This document shows, one piece after another, positions 14,101-24,393 of a DNA stretch of 64,000 nt. The notes below the pieces were generated by a model, which searched no databases, was not told the DNA's origin, and saw only the letters and a program-made list of their open reading frames with translations. The stretch lies in assembly GCF_905475395.1 (NCBI RefSeq), contig NC_058339.1:37767172-37831171 (forward strand), in the 5' to 3' direction. How positions within the stretch are numbered: the first letter of the stretch is position 1; every line of letters begins with the position of its first letter. The DNA is from Chrysoperla carnea. Lineage: Eukaryota; Arthropoda; Insecta; Neuroptera; Chrysopidae. Both the position numbers and the translations under genes were made by a program.

Positions 14101-15003
14101 ATATCTATTGGCGGTGGACACGGTGGTGGATTATCACTTGGAGGAGGACATGGCGGTGGATTATCACTTGGAGGAGGACATGGTGGTGGATTTGGAGGTG
14201 GAAGTTACGGAGGAGGTCATGGAGGCGGCGGCGGTGGTGGCCATGTTACAATTGTTGAAGAACATAGTATTGGAGGTGGTCATGGAGGTGGTATTGGTGG
14301 CGGCCATGGCGGTGGTAGCTTTGGTGGTGGCCACGGCGGTGGACTTTCGCTTGGCGGCGGTCATGGCGGTGGAATTTCACTTGGTCATGGCAGTGATTTA
14401 GGAGGAGGATTTGGAGGTGGCCATGGTGGTGGAGATATTGGAGGTGGCTATGGAGGAGTAGGAATCGCCCACAGTGTATCGATAAGTAGTGACCACGGTA
14501 GTGGAGATATTGGCGGTGGTTACGGCGGTGGACACGGAGGTGGATCAATTGGCCACATTGCTGATATTGGCGGTGGATATGCAGGTGGTCATGGAGATAT
14601 CGGTGGAGGTGGATACGGAGGTGGTGGCGGCGGAGGCCATGCCAGTATCTCAATCAGTAGTGATCATGGTAGTGGAGGTGGCTTAGGAAGTTACGGAGGT
14701 AGTAGTTTCGCTAGCAGCCACGAAAGCAGTGGTGGATTTGTTGGAATATCCAGTGGAGGTGGACATGATGATCATGGAAGCTTAGGAGGCGGCGGTGGTG
14801 GTCACTACAGTGGTGGTGGCGGTGGATTCAGTGCTAGTTTTGGAGGTGCCGATAGTTATTCGGGTCATGACAGTTATAGTGTAGGCGGTGGTTCAATTGG
14901 CGGCGGATATTCGAGTAGCGGTGGTGATAGTTACAGTCCGAGTCATGGAGGTGATGAAGGTGGCCCATACGGCTATGGTCCAGAAAGTGGACACCACAAA
15001 TAA
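11120..15003 (+). CDS. Secreted histidine/glycine-rich protein, 3 exons
   Basis: Exons 11120-11137, 12695-12756 and 13686-15003 join in frame (18+62+1318 nt) to give 465 residues. Donors are GTGAGT and GTAAGT; acceptors end in CTTGTAG and TTTCAG. Exon 1 encodes MASKII and exon 2 continues with [14 protein letters not shown], together a clear signal peptide of about 20 residues, so the protein is secreted. Residues 28-60 are His-rich and charged ([17 protein letters not shown]). The rest is Gly-rich, built on [14 protein letters not shown] and GGGYGGG. Longer units recur: [17 protein letters not shown] twice, with [13 protein letters not shown] as a diverged third, and SISSDHGSG twice. The C-terminus is Ser/Tyr-richer and ends SGHHK. 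Such proteins occur in insect cuticle and other secreted matrices; that role is inferred. The splice model is mine. Overlapping ORFs in other frames are shadows of the repetitive DNA. Confidence 0.85.
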
Positions 15004-15525
15004 GTAAATAATATTCTCAAAAATGTGACTTAGATTCAGAGATATATTTATTTCTGAGTCATTCTCAGTATTAGTATTTAAGTTACTTTTACTTAACTTA
15101 TATTATGAATGTTTTTATCATGAACATATATAAATGGACTACTCATACGATCAAAATCTAGTGTAGACTATTAAGGGAAAAAGAGCTACCGTAGGCCAAT
15201 AATATATGGCAGTGGACATGCCGTCTCTTTTATCGTACCAAATGTAATGCACTAAATGCGTAATCCATTCCATATGTTCATGGTTTCGATGCGTTCTACC
15301 TGTACCTTTGTCTTTCTCTATCTTCTTTTTCTTCTCTATTTCTTTGAATCATATTCGTGTTGATTCAAATTAAAATCCCAGTCATTTTTTTGTTATTGTT
15401 ATTATTGTTAATAACTATTGTTTGTATATTTGTTAGTTTATTTTATTTTTTTAATTTTTTTTTGTATTAATTTGTTTAATACGTGCTGTTGTAAATATTT
15501 TGTCTGCGTCTGTACTTATTCTAAG

Positions 15526-15531
15526 AATAAA
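15526..15531 (+). terminator. Candidate poly(A) signal of the Gly-rich gene
   Basis: AATAAA lies about 520 bases after the stop codon, in a T-rich 3' region. It would give a long but plausible 3' UTR. No closer AATAAA was noticed on this strand. Confidence 0.35.
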
Positions 15532-15989
15532 CAATAATTTTCTTAAAATATAAAAATAAAATTGTTTTCTTTAAACCTTTATCCATACGCAAAATCATCA
15601 ATAACTGATAACAAGTTGTCAAAAATTGTGAAAAACGTTTGTATAAAATATAAAATGACAATATTTTCTTACGAATCCAAGAGATTTAAACAGAGGAACT
15701 CAAATATTGTTTTATTTTGAAAATTCTCAGCATCAGTATGTTGTATAAAGCTTTGAGCTTAATGCACATAAAAAGGAATTTGTATTTACTAAATTTGCAG
15801 CTAAAAAGTAAACAAATAGATATCAGCTATATCTTTGTAAACTATGTTTCAAAATAGGTGTATTAGAATAATATTTTTTACACTTTTGAACCTTTTATTT
15901 CCACTGTAATCAAAATATTTAAATTCAAATGAAGTTACTATTCTTATACATTGCCACTACGTTGCCATTAACTAAGGATTAAATTTAAA

Positions 15990-16087
15990 ATGTATTTTGA
16001 CAAATGACATTCTTTTGTTTTTTAATAATATTAAATTTATGTATTTTGACAAGTGGCACTATTTTGTTTTTAATAATATAAAATTTA
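15990..16087 (+). repeat. Short tandem duplication, period 49
   Basis: Two adjacent copies of a 49-base unit start at 15990 and 16039 with ATGTATTTTGACAA and end with AATAATATTAAATTT or AATAATATAAAATTT. They differ at only a few positions. The rest of 15560-16790 is AT-rich with no visible gene. Confidence 0.7.
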
Positions 16088-16790
16088 TATACTTGATTGT
16101 GATGTGAACAACTAGTACACAATTTTTGACTTTTATCGATACTTTTTTTCAATTTTTAAAAATAATTTCAATATAATTTTTAACATATATGTTCATTTGT
16201 TTTATGTATCACAGTTCTTTTATTTCTGTTCACTAGCGAGCAGAAATACTTATATATAAAAATGGAGAACGATCCCACTCATATAAATATATAAAGTAGT
16301 ATTTAAGACCTTGTCGTAAAAAAAAAAGAGTTCCGGGATCGAATTTCCGGCAGATAGACATTTTTATTGTCAAGAAAATATCGATTAATTAACTATGTAT
16401 ACATTAAAATAATCAATTAATCCGGAACGGATGGTATAGTGTAAAACACGCGAGCGGAACTAAAAAGTAAATAAATTAAGAAAAAAAAATTAATTCGTGT
16501 ACGAATAAAAACCCACATATGAAACAACCAGTTCATTTTTTTATATAATAAGAAACGACAGACAATATTCACTTTCACAAATTTATTATAATCATGAAAA
16601 TAAAACCATTCAATTTTACAAAGTCAAGTTTTGTAAAGTGATGTAATTTATGTGTTTGATGTAATTTTATTAAAATTGATCTTAAGCGAGTTGAGAGAAA
16701 TCGTATATATACATTTATCGAAAAAAAAAATTTCAAATAAAAATTCTCTTAATATTTGAAAATAATGATTAAATATTTTTTATAACATTA

Positions 16791-18166
16791 GTGTGATCAA
16801 ATTAAAAAAAAATGGCGTCAATTTTTAGATAATTCTGAGTTCGGAGAAAAAAATTGAATTTAGTAGATCATTATGATACAAATTGAGGAAACTAAAATCT
16901 AACATTTTTTGATGGTCGGAAGGGGTCCAAAAAAAATGGTAAAGTGGCCTAATCCGGTCTTTTGCGTCAGACACCGTCGGATTGAGTTAAAAATAAAAAA
17001 GTGTTTAATAAGCTTAGGCGCCGTAAAAAGGCGAAAAGAATGAGCTGCGAATGAACCCGATTGGTCCATCGATGTCCCCATAAATTGCAAAAAACCATCG
17101 ATTTTGCTCGAAATTTCAAAACTTCATAGCTCTTGTTGTTTTAAAGATTTAAAGCTGAGATTTAAATGGATTGTAGCTTTTGTACCCATGAAGTATCACA
17201 CACAATTTCAGCAAGATCGAATTTATACTTTTTGCAAACCGCAGCTGAATGCAAAAAACAGGACTTTTGTAAAATGGCTCTAAAAAAATTGTGGTGCGGT
17301 AACGCGCTATTTTTTTTACGCGAGCATATGCTTCAATAGTTAAAGTAATATCTACTAAAGTGCCAACCTCTCATCTTTAGTAAAAGTTACTAAAATATTA
17401 ATTTTAAATTACTATTATTTTAAATTATAACATTAAAAATAGGATGGAAGTAATGGGAGCAATTATTAAGAGACAGAAGTTATGTGACATTATAGTCTTA
17501 ATAATTGCTCCCATTACTTCCATCCTATTTTTAATGTTATAATTTAAAATAATAGTAATTTAAAATTAATATTTTAGTAACTTTTACTAAAGATGAGAGG
17601 TTGGCACTTTAGTAGGTATTACTTTAACTATTGAAGCATATGCTCGCGTAAAAAAAATAGCGCGTTACCGCACCACAACTTTTTTGGGGCCATTTTACAA
17701 AAGTCCTGTTTTTTGCATTCAGCTGCGGTTTGCAAAAAGTATAAATTCGATCTTGCTGAAATTGTGTGTGATACTTCATGGGTACAAAAGCTACAATCCA
17801 TTTAAATCTCAGCTTTAAATCTTTAAAACAACAAGAGCTATGAAGTTTTGAAATTTCGAGCAAAATCGATGGTTTTTTGCAATTTATGGGGACATCGATG
17901 GACCAATCGGGTTCATTCGCAGCTCATTCTTTTCGCCTTTTTACGGCGCCTAAGCTTATTAAACACTTTTTTATTTTTAACTCAATCCGACGGTGTCTGA
18001 CGCAAAAGACCGGATTAGGCCACTTTACCATTTTTTTTGGACCCCTTCCGACCATCAAAAAATGTTAGATTTTAGTTTCCTCAATTTGTATCATAATGAT
18101 CTACTAAATTCAATTTTTTTCTCCGAACTCAGAATTAAATTATTCAAAAAGTTAATTTGATCACGC
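16791..18166. mobile_element. 1.38-kb near-perfect palindrome at a TA site
   Basis: The left arm runs to 17471 and the right arm starts at 17497, leaving a loop of about 25 bases. From 16830 to 18137 the two arms (about 640 bases each) match with only a few differences. Near the outer ends, about 17-50 bases in, they diverge, but the tips match again: left GTGTGATCAAATT and right, reversed, GCGTGATCAAATT. TA lies just outside both ends (16789-16790 and 18167-18168). The arms encode the same 63-codon ORF twice in mirror image, which is a consequence of the palindrome and not a gene. Probably a non-autonomous foldback DNA transposon. Confidence 0.8.
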
Positions 18167-18723
18167 TACATGTATTTTAGGGAAGTTTGAACCAAATGGT
18201 GCGCTGTCTCACACTTAGAATCTAAGCTTCTACATCACCCTTGAGACTTTTTACGCGTTCTGTACGTCCTTCCAATCAGCATCATACAAAAAAAGTTTAT
18301 GGTAGCAGAGTTTTCTTTTTCATAGGACTTTGAAAATTTTTGTTTTCAATTTCAATTTCAATTTCAACGGACATCCAGATTTATTAATCGATTACCAGGC
18401 TGTGTCGGAATAACAAAAAATAATACCTTTCAATATATGTCGCTTGGGGGAGTAATAAAAAATTACTACTTACAAATTACCTAAACGGATAAAAAAAATG
18501 GATATAAATAGTAGTTCTAAAATATAATTTCAAACCAACAACTTTTTTTTTATTATTCCAAAGTTTTACAAAATCAGCAAGAATAATAATTTAACAAGCT
18601 ATTAATCTATTTTAAATGTATCTGCTGTTAATTTTTCTGTTCTCTAAACCAAACCAATTATTTAATTAAAAATTTCTATTTAGTATATAAAGTGAAAATA
18701 AACTGTCTCTATTTCTTGATATT

Positions 18724-21461
18724 TTAGGTATTTTCAGGTGCACGAAATTGTAATGCTACTAGAACATATGTCAAAACATTTCCATAAATCTAAAAAAGAA
18801 AAACTAGTAATTTTTAAGGCTACTTCTATTTGTATATTGATTTTTTATCGATAGAAATTTATTAAAACTTACCGGTGCTGTTAAACTTAAACTAATGCTA
18901 ACCACTCCGCTTGCGTTTAATTTTATTGATGAAAATCTCAATTTATTGATAAATATACGAATCTGTTGATGTTCTGATAAAGACAAGTGTCTTGTAGAAT
19001 ATTCAAGCAGAAAATCTGTTAATCCATTAAACTATAATAATAATAATAAATTCTTAGAAAATAAAAATTGAATATAAATTATTTGACAGCGGTGGGATTC
19101 GAACCCACGCCCTTTCGGACTGGTGCCTAAAACCAGCGCCTTAGACCGCTCGGCCACGCTGCCTGTTGTATGAGCTGCCTTTGTTTGTCCATTTAGACTT
19201 AGGTTGCGGATTCGAATCCAGGCAGCGGCAGTGTAAACAATTTATAATTAATGGGAGTGCAGAATTGATCACATTGTCGTCGCTTGGATAAGAACGAAGT
19301 AAGCGACTCCACCCACATCAAAATGTAATTGTAAACATGTTTGTAATTAAAAAATAAAGATTAACAAATAATGATGTGGGTGGCCTTTGTTATAGGCGTA
19401 TATGTCAGAGAAACGGAGGTTAAACCCCATTATTATTATTATTATTATTTTTATAATAATAATAAATCTTTATTGATGTGCTCAAATGAACTAATCAAGT
19501 TACAATTCTAATATTTTAATAACAAATTAATACATTCATCATTAAGAAAAAAGAAAAAAAAATTAATTCATTTCAGACGTAATTATCAAAATTTATTACA
19601 TAAACTATAAGAAAAACTCAATTCAAAAATGGGAAAGATTCCAGCATAATCTTTATTGGAAAAACGTTTTCAAAAGGGCTTAATACTTTTTATGGTAGGT
19701 AACATCTTTGGTTCTGATCAAAAGTCTTTATCTTAAAGCTAATCTTTTAAAATAGACAGTTTTTGATTACGTTCATTTTTAATCTTCGACAAAAACGAGC
19801 TAAAAATGCTACGGCATCGTAGTTTTCAAACGGTTTCCAAAATTAAATGGTAAAAGCTAAGCAAAGGCTTCTCCACACAAACTATTCATTTAATCCCAAA
19901 CTGGTAAATAGGCATTCCGAGTATATCAGTTGCACGTCTGCCATTCTTTTATCCTATCGAAACTTTGGTTGAAAATGACAAAAATAGCCACAATTAACCA
20001 ATTAAACTGGAATATTTTTAAGGAATTCCGTAAAAGAAAAGGTAGCCTCCTTGACTATTGAAAATAACGCATTTTATAGATTACAAGAATAATTTTTGTT
20101 CTTAAAACTTGCTTTTGTATTATTTGAATTGGTACCATTGTATTTCTTGAATCTGAATTACCTTTCAACAAATATTTCCGAGAAAATAAAACTTGAAAAC
20201 GAAAAAGAAATAATTGCTTAAAGAGTATCTTCAGTGCCCTAAGTTGTGAACCACTTTGAATATACAAAAGCATTATTAAAGTCTGTCTGTTTAAGTAATT
20301 TGAACTAAAAAAATATAATGCCACATGCTATAGATAGGTTCAATTTTTTATAATCAACGATTTACAAAATAACATCAAAAAATCTCTTACCATTGACATT
20401 ACTTGCTGCCCGGATCGTAAAAACAACCAGATACCAGCCGAATGTGTAAAAATAAATATCCAGTTAAAGAAATTAATCGTATTCGTCATGGCGGTAATAT
20501 TATTATATTTCAAGTAAATAATCACCGAATACCAATGTATAACCAAAACCGCCAATTCCATAGCAATTAACACCAAAAGTTGTGGATTCATAGCGTTATT
20601 TGTCTCTCGAATCGAAATACAAATTTGTTCATGCAAACATCGTAACTTTTCAATCATTTCACTTGCTTCCAAACTAGAAATGTTTTTCCCCGAATTCGAC
20701 TCATCGTTCGTTGGCAATGTATGTTCTTCATTGCAAATATTATATTTTATACATCCAAATAAAATTAAAGAATTATTGGTTTCGTTAACCTCTTGTAAAG
20801 GATGCACATGTTTAAATTGCAAAGTTTTGATAACCATTTTTTCGAAACATCCAAAAAATGAAATATAAAGCGCGCATAGAGTACAAAATTCCAAATAAAA
20901 CATGAACGGTATATTGGAAACAAAACGAACAATAAATCGATCATAGTCCCAATTCGTAATATATTTATCAGCAAAATTCAGAATAAACAGCGAAACAAAC
21001 TGTATAATCAAATGTAGCGAAATTAATGCTGTAAATACGTACTGTAATCGAATCAGAATTTTACTTGCCGAATCACACATTAAACCATTGTTAATTAATG
21101 GTGCAATTTTATTCAAACTTTGTACCATTTTCTTAGCACGTATCATATGGCACAGTATTAAACTTGTTGATAGAATCGAGTAAATTGTTTCATTCATGCC
21201 ACTTAAAAGTACTGGTAAAACGGATTGAATATGTGGTTGATACATTTGGCGGCCAGATTGAATCGCTTGGTTTCCACAAATAACAGCGATTATCAATGAA
21301 TATAGTAACCATAAACGGGAGACACGAAATTGACATCGAACTTGTTGTTGATCTTTAATGTGGCACCATGATATTGGGAATAAACCGAAAATTCGGCATA
21401 ATGATACTGAAATTTGTAATGATTTGCAAAGGCAATATTTCTTAGGTAATTTTTTGGTCAT
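18724..21461 (-). CDS. Gustatory receptor (Gr-D), 3 exons
   Basis: Exons in order on the minus strand: 21461-20391, 19031-18873, 18789-18724 (1071+159+66 nt), all phase 0, giving 431 residues. Splice sites are GTAAGA/TTATAG and GTAAGT/TTTTAG. The protein has the multi-span membrane layout of insect Grs, which are ligand-gated cation channels for taste with seven membrane segments and a cytoplasmic N-terminus. The last exon carries the family signature TYVLVALQF near the C-terminus. Hydrophobic segments appear near residues 50-65, 80-110, 140-165, 185-210, 295-320 and 330-350. A long loop rich in Asn, Glu and Ser lies near 225-265. Start: the first ATG of the open frame, with KKYCLCKSLQ close behind, matching Cys motifs of the paralogs. 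It is the most diverged member here; its 159-nt exon equals the 69+90 exons of the others. The ligand cannot be predicted. Confidence 0.88.
19084..19163 (-). tRNA. tRNA-Leu, anticodon TAG
   Basis: The minus strand folds into a full cloverleaf: acceptor GGCAGCG pairs with CGCTGTC (one G-T), discriminator base A, and anticodon stem CTGGT/ACCAG. The loop TTTAGGC contains TAG, which reads CTA leucine codons. There is a class II variable arm (TCCGAAAGGGC), and the T arm GTGGG/CCCAC carries TTCGAAT. The A box TGGCCGAGCGG and B box GGTTCGAATCC match Pol III consensus. A TTTTT run about 17 bases downstream can terminate transcription. It lies within intron 1 of Gr-D on the same strand and has no intron. 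Confidence 0.93.
19165..19460 (+). repeat. tRNA-derived SINE next to tRNA-Leu
   Basis: The plus strand has a Pol III B box (GGATTCGAATCC) near 19211, then a unique body including GTGATGTGGGTGGCC-like text and AGAAACGGAGGTTAAACCCC. It ends in (ATT)n at about 19430-19450. This layout, a tRNA-like head, body and simple-repeat tail, is that of a SINE. It starts within a few bases of the upstream side of the tRNA-Leu, facing away from it. No target duplication was identified. Confidence 0.55.
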
Positions 21462-21479
21462 GATTTTTATGTGAAACTA

Positions 21480-22302
21480 ATAACGGTTTTCCAATGTTAT
21501 TCCATTTCAAGTTTTACTTCAAAATTCTTTCAAAGGAATAAATTATGTTTGTAATTTGTTCCAATAAACTTTTTCAACAAAAATTTTCCACAGAAAGTCT
21601 TTTCTTGCAGTTGACTTTTAATTCTTCTTCAATCTATCCAATTTCGATTAAGTTTTTTAATTGGAAAAAAATTGCACAACCCATTAAATGCGACTTTTGG
21701 ATATCTAACATTATCGTATCAGACCGAAGAAGAAACTGAAATATTTTTCCGTTTTCCGAAGTTTTATTATTGGCATACTTTTATTGTTAAGAAGTGTATA
21801 ATTATAATTACTATTAAAATAAGGAATAAGAAATTTTTATTAAGATCTGATTAGAAAATGATAATTTTTTTTGTATATTTATACAAAAATGACTTTTTAA
21901 CACGAAATTTTCATTTTATAACTGTGTCAAGTATTTCACCTATACCTAGCTGCTATTCAAAATAATGTACTGTTTGATTAAATTATGTATTATTTGAAAT
22001 TTATACTAATTTATAAATTAACCAGGGTTGGAATTACGAAAACTTTTTTGAGATTCAAGAGTCAATCGATTTGTCTTAACCTTGCAAGTGTTACTGAAGA
22101 TATAGAAGTAATGAAAATTCAATACGGCGACCACCAGGCGCCATATTGTGAAAAAAATGTAAAGGTGTTCCTATGTGGCGCAATTGAGACCAAACGCATG
22201 GGCCGATTTCAATGATTCTTACACAATCGATTTGTTTTATCTTTACGAGTGCTACTGAAGATATGGCATTAATGAAATTTCAATATGGCGATCGCCAGAC
22301 GA
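21480..22302. other. Intergenic region between Gr-D and Gr-C, left part
   Basis: No gene recognised. Two diverged copies of a segment of about 90 bases lie at about 22045-22135 and 22211-22300, sharing CAATCGATTTGT, GTGTTACTGAAGATAT or GTGCTACTGAAGATAT, and TATGGCGA or TACGGCGA. They directly precede a family A repeat and may be part of it. Short ORFs here have no recognisable features. Confidence 0.45.
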
Positions 22303-22800
22303 AACAAGTGAAAACAAACAATTGACTGAGTTAATTATTGGAACACCATGTAAGTAAAGACAATGTTGATTACTCTGTCACATTACACATACATACATGT
22401 CACACATATATAACTGATATTCTCATATAATACATACTATACAATTTGTGCATGACAGTGATGTTTACGAAAAAATGTTTCAAACAAAAGTTGTTTATTT
22501 TTTTCTATAAGAAATATTTTTTACATTTAAACTTTTGTTCTATCTCTAACAGTTTACAAGATGGGTCCTACGGAGCCAAGATCCAATTGACTTACCCAGC
22601 ACGCTATAAATTTCAGCTTGATATCTCTTTTCGTTTTTGAGTAATCGTGCTGACAGACAGACAACCGAAAATGGACTAATTAGGTGATTTTATTAACACC
22701 TATATCAAAATTTTGTTCATAACTTCAATATTTTTAAGCGTTACAAACTTGGGACTAAACTTATATATAGCTTGCATAAAATTTTTTGCAAAGCCACGTC
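22303..22800 (-). repeat. Interspersed repeat family A, reverse copy
   Basis: Read in reverse, it carries the family landmarks in order: AAACTTGGGACTAAAC-type end, GGTGATTTTATTAACACC, the run of GACAGACAGACA, CAAGATGGGTCC, AAATGTTTCAAACAAAAG, and finally CAATTGACTGAGTTAAT at 22320. The copy is the opposite orientation to 23212-23790, so the pair brackets about 400 bases in the Gr-D/Gr-C spacer. Confidence 0.75.
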
Positions 22801-23211
22801 TGTTTTATATACATTATAGACAATTATAAAAAGTAAAATGACATTTATTATTATACCCCTATATTGATGTAAAAGTTTGATTATTAATGATGTTTCAATT
22901 TGATAATTGCGTGGTTTTATTCATTATTATACTTAGAAAGGTTGGTTGGTTGGTAATACCTTTAAACAATACAATAAATATTAATTAATCAGTCTATTAT
23001 TTTTGTTGAATTGTATAATAATATTCATAACTAAAATACTCGAACGACACGAACACAATATTGATACTTTATACAATAACAAACACATTCGTTCAAAAGT
23101 TGCTTCTTTTAAAGAAGTGAGCAAGGCAAATTAAGGGTTGAAATTTTTTATTTTTATGATGAATATATTAAGAATACAAATTTTCGATATCTGCATTAAT
23201 TTCCAGTGTTT

Positions 23212-23790
23212 TTATACCATGTATATATGAAAAATATCATGGTATACTAATAGTCCCAAGTTTGTCACGCTTAAAAATATTGGTATAGGCTACGAACAAA
23301 ATTTTGGTATAGGTGTTCATAAAATCACCTACTTAGTCCATTCTCGGTTGAATGTCCGCCTGCCTGTCTGTCTGACAATAGATAACCCAAATCGAAAAAA
23401 ATATCAAGTTGAAATCTTTACAGCGTGCTCAGGGCATAAAAAGTAAGGTCGAGTTCGTAAATGAGCAACATAGGTCAATTGCACCCTAGGTCCGTAGGAC
23501 CCATCTTGTAAACCTTATGAGATAGAACAAAAGTTTTTTTTATATAAAATGTTCCTTATAAAAAAAATAAGTTGTTTCAAACATTTGATCGTAAACATCA
23601 CTGTTTACCCGTGAGGGCGCAAATTATATAGTATGTATTATATGGCAATATTAATCATGTGTGTGTGATATGTATGTACGCCTGGCTATATAAGTGTGGC
23701 TTTCTCTCTTTACTTGCAAGGCGTGAAAAAACAAACGATTTCATAACCAAGTCAATTGTTTGTTTTCACTTAGGCAAAACTAGACCAATA
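23212..23790 (+). repeat. Interspersed repeat family A, forward copy
   Basis: Starts TATACCATGTATATATGAA and includes CATGGTATACTAATAGTCCC, AAAATCACCTACTTAGTCC, GTCTGTCTGACAATAG, CATCTTGTAAACC, and CAAGTCAATTGTTTGTTTTC near the end. The ORF at 23659-23877 is incidental. No protein domain is visible in any copy, so the family is probably non-autonomous. Confidence 0.75.
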
Positions 23791-24393
23791 GCCAGGCGTG
23801 CCAAATTCATCTTGCATTATGGCTGCATTTCTATCATGGGCGTACGTATCATGAAACCGATGTTTATGATGGTTTGATCAGCCCAAAAATTTTGCTAAAT
23901 TTAGTATGATAATTTAGTGGCTTTGTGAAATAAATTCTTACATCGATATCTATTTTTTTTATTACATAAACTACAAATATTGTCTAATTTAGAATGTTGT
24001 TTACTCCTTGCTAACAATTTCTTACAATTATATCATAAATTTAGCTTTCTATTGGTTAAAATTGAATTATCTATGAATATTTTTAATATTCAGTACCTAA
24101 GTTCATATTGTCAAACAAGTGATTATCACTTTTATAACACCGGGTACAATAGAATATTGAGTGATGATATTATCTAAATTTTACGATCTAATAAAAAAAT
24201 TAAATTTTTGTTCAAGTGCTTATCGGATAAAATTATTTATCCACGTTAGTATATGCCATAATAGTAGTAATTTATAGTAATTGAATGATAACAATCTTTT
24301 TTGTTTTTTTGAATAGATGTTGAAAAATAAATTACTATGCATTTTTCTACTAGCACCTCTAATCGATCAATCAATCAATGTTAATTAGTAAAT

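Noticed and set aside
13726..14686. Several overlapping ORFs on both strands in the Gly-rich gene (Thr/Ser-rich, Val/Glu-rich and His/Arg-rich products)
   Set aside because: They are alternative-frame readings of the GGN-CAN repeat DNA; only the His/Gly frame joins to a signal peptide through good splice sites.
16899..18068. Two identical 63-codon ORFs on opposite strands
   Set aside because: They are mirror images produced by the palindrome, with no start context, splice sites or recognised domain.
20680..20974. ORFs overlapping Gr-D in other frames
   Set aside because: Shadows of the receptor reading frame.
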